The notes below the pieces were generated by a model. The model searched no databases. It had not been told where the DNA came from and saw only the letters and a program-made list of their open reading frames with translations. Below are positions 13,009 to 13,173 of a stretch of DNA of 13,173 nucleotides, one piece after another. The DNA comes from JAHFLQ01 sp964432465 (lineage in GTDB: Bacteria; Patescibacteriota; Minisyncoccia; UBA6257; WO2-44-18): assembly GCA_964432465.1 (NCBI GenBank), contig CAYSNI010000033.1:1-13173 (forward strand). Reading direction: 5' to 3'. A program made the position numbers and the translations under genes. The stretch's first letter is position 1; each line of letters starts with the position of its first letter.

Positions 13009-13173
13009 ATGCCAGGAATTTCTAAAGTTTACTCGGCGGAATTGGAGGGAATTGAGGCGAAACTCATCGAAGTTGAGACCGATATTAACGTCGGCCTTCA
13101 TTCCTTCAATATAGTAGGCCTCGCCGATAAGGCTTTGAATGAGGCGAAGGAACGGGTCAATTCGGCTTTGAAA
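13009..13173 (+). CDS. comM: YifB/ComM-family Mg-chelatase-like AAA+ ATPase, N-terminus only
   Basis: Only the first 55 codons are in the window. MPGISKVYSAELEGIEAKLI, followed by VGLHSFNIVGLADKALNEAK and ERVNSALK, is the N-terminal lon-protease-like S5 fold segment of the YifB/ComM family, usually GLPxFxIVGLPDxAVxESRERV. In naturally competent bacteria ComM is a hexameric helicase that aids branch migration during integration of taken-up DNA, which is pertinent given the pilin-like gene at the other end, although no link is shown. The ATP-binding part lies beyond the edge. The ATG at 13009 follows the microrepeat without a Shine-Dalgarno. Confidence 0.85.
   Translation, partial: MPGISKVYSAELEGIEAKLIEVETDINVGLHSFNIVGLADKALNEAKERVNSALK

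Overview
The window looks like a piece of a small-genome candidate-phyla bacterium (Patescibacteria/CPR, probably a parcubacterial lineage). The reasons are the gene types (a TrbC/VirB2-like pilin-type protein, a degenerate UlaG-like metallo-hydrolase before gyrA, a STAS-like DUF4325 protein, a short C4 zinc-finger TraR/DksA protein, a YifB/ComM start), the near-total lack of Shine-Dalgarno sequences, and several families of short dispersed repeats. The lineage is an inference. Every gene reads with the standard code, and all complete genes end in TAA or TAG. No tRNA, rRNA, transposase or CRISPR array was seen.

Layout. Bases 1-5520 are a leftward block. A promoter near 5492-5520 drives a degenerate metallo-hydrolase-fold protein, a small one-TM protein and gyrA, followed by a terminator at 1939-1986. 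Next come a 114-bp inverted-repeat leader, an extracellular solute-binding protein and a pilin-like membrane protein that runs off the left edge. Bases 5521-12600 are a rightward block. It starts with a 55-aa small ORF, then a four-copy, exactly 20-bp-period repeat array, then a two-gene cassette: a MerR-type HTH fused to a GHKL ATPase, and a STAS-like DUF4325 protein. After that comes an RNA/translation block: a four-S1-domain protein, rpsO, an NYN/PIN-like nuclease preceded by a second copy of the inverted-repeat element, and pnp. It ends with a membrane protein and a DksA-like zinc-finger gene, closed by a strong terminator. Bases 12601-12895 hold no gene but fold into nested hairpins and end in another terminator, so a non-coding RNA is possible. 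A yifB/comM-type gene begins at 13009 and runs off the right edge.

How the genes fit together. The S1 protein, S15, NYN nuclease and PNPase form a plausible mRNA translation and decay module; it extends the familiar rpsO-pnp pair. The HTH-GHKL plus STAS-like pair has the parts of an anti-sigma/anti-anti-sigma partner switch (kinase-like N, G1 and G2 boxes; a serine in the STAS phospho-site position). Here the ATPase carries its own DNA-binding domain, and an iteron-like array covers its predicted promoter. This is the best candidate for an undescribed regulatory system in the window.

Other signals: two roughly 110-bp inverted-repeat elements whose right ends abut start codons with the ATG also present on the left flank; 7-bp-period microrepeats at gene boundaries, one of which lies inside a coding region where a metal-binding loop is expected; and a Met at the GyrA position equivalent to E. 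coli Ser83.
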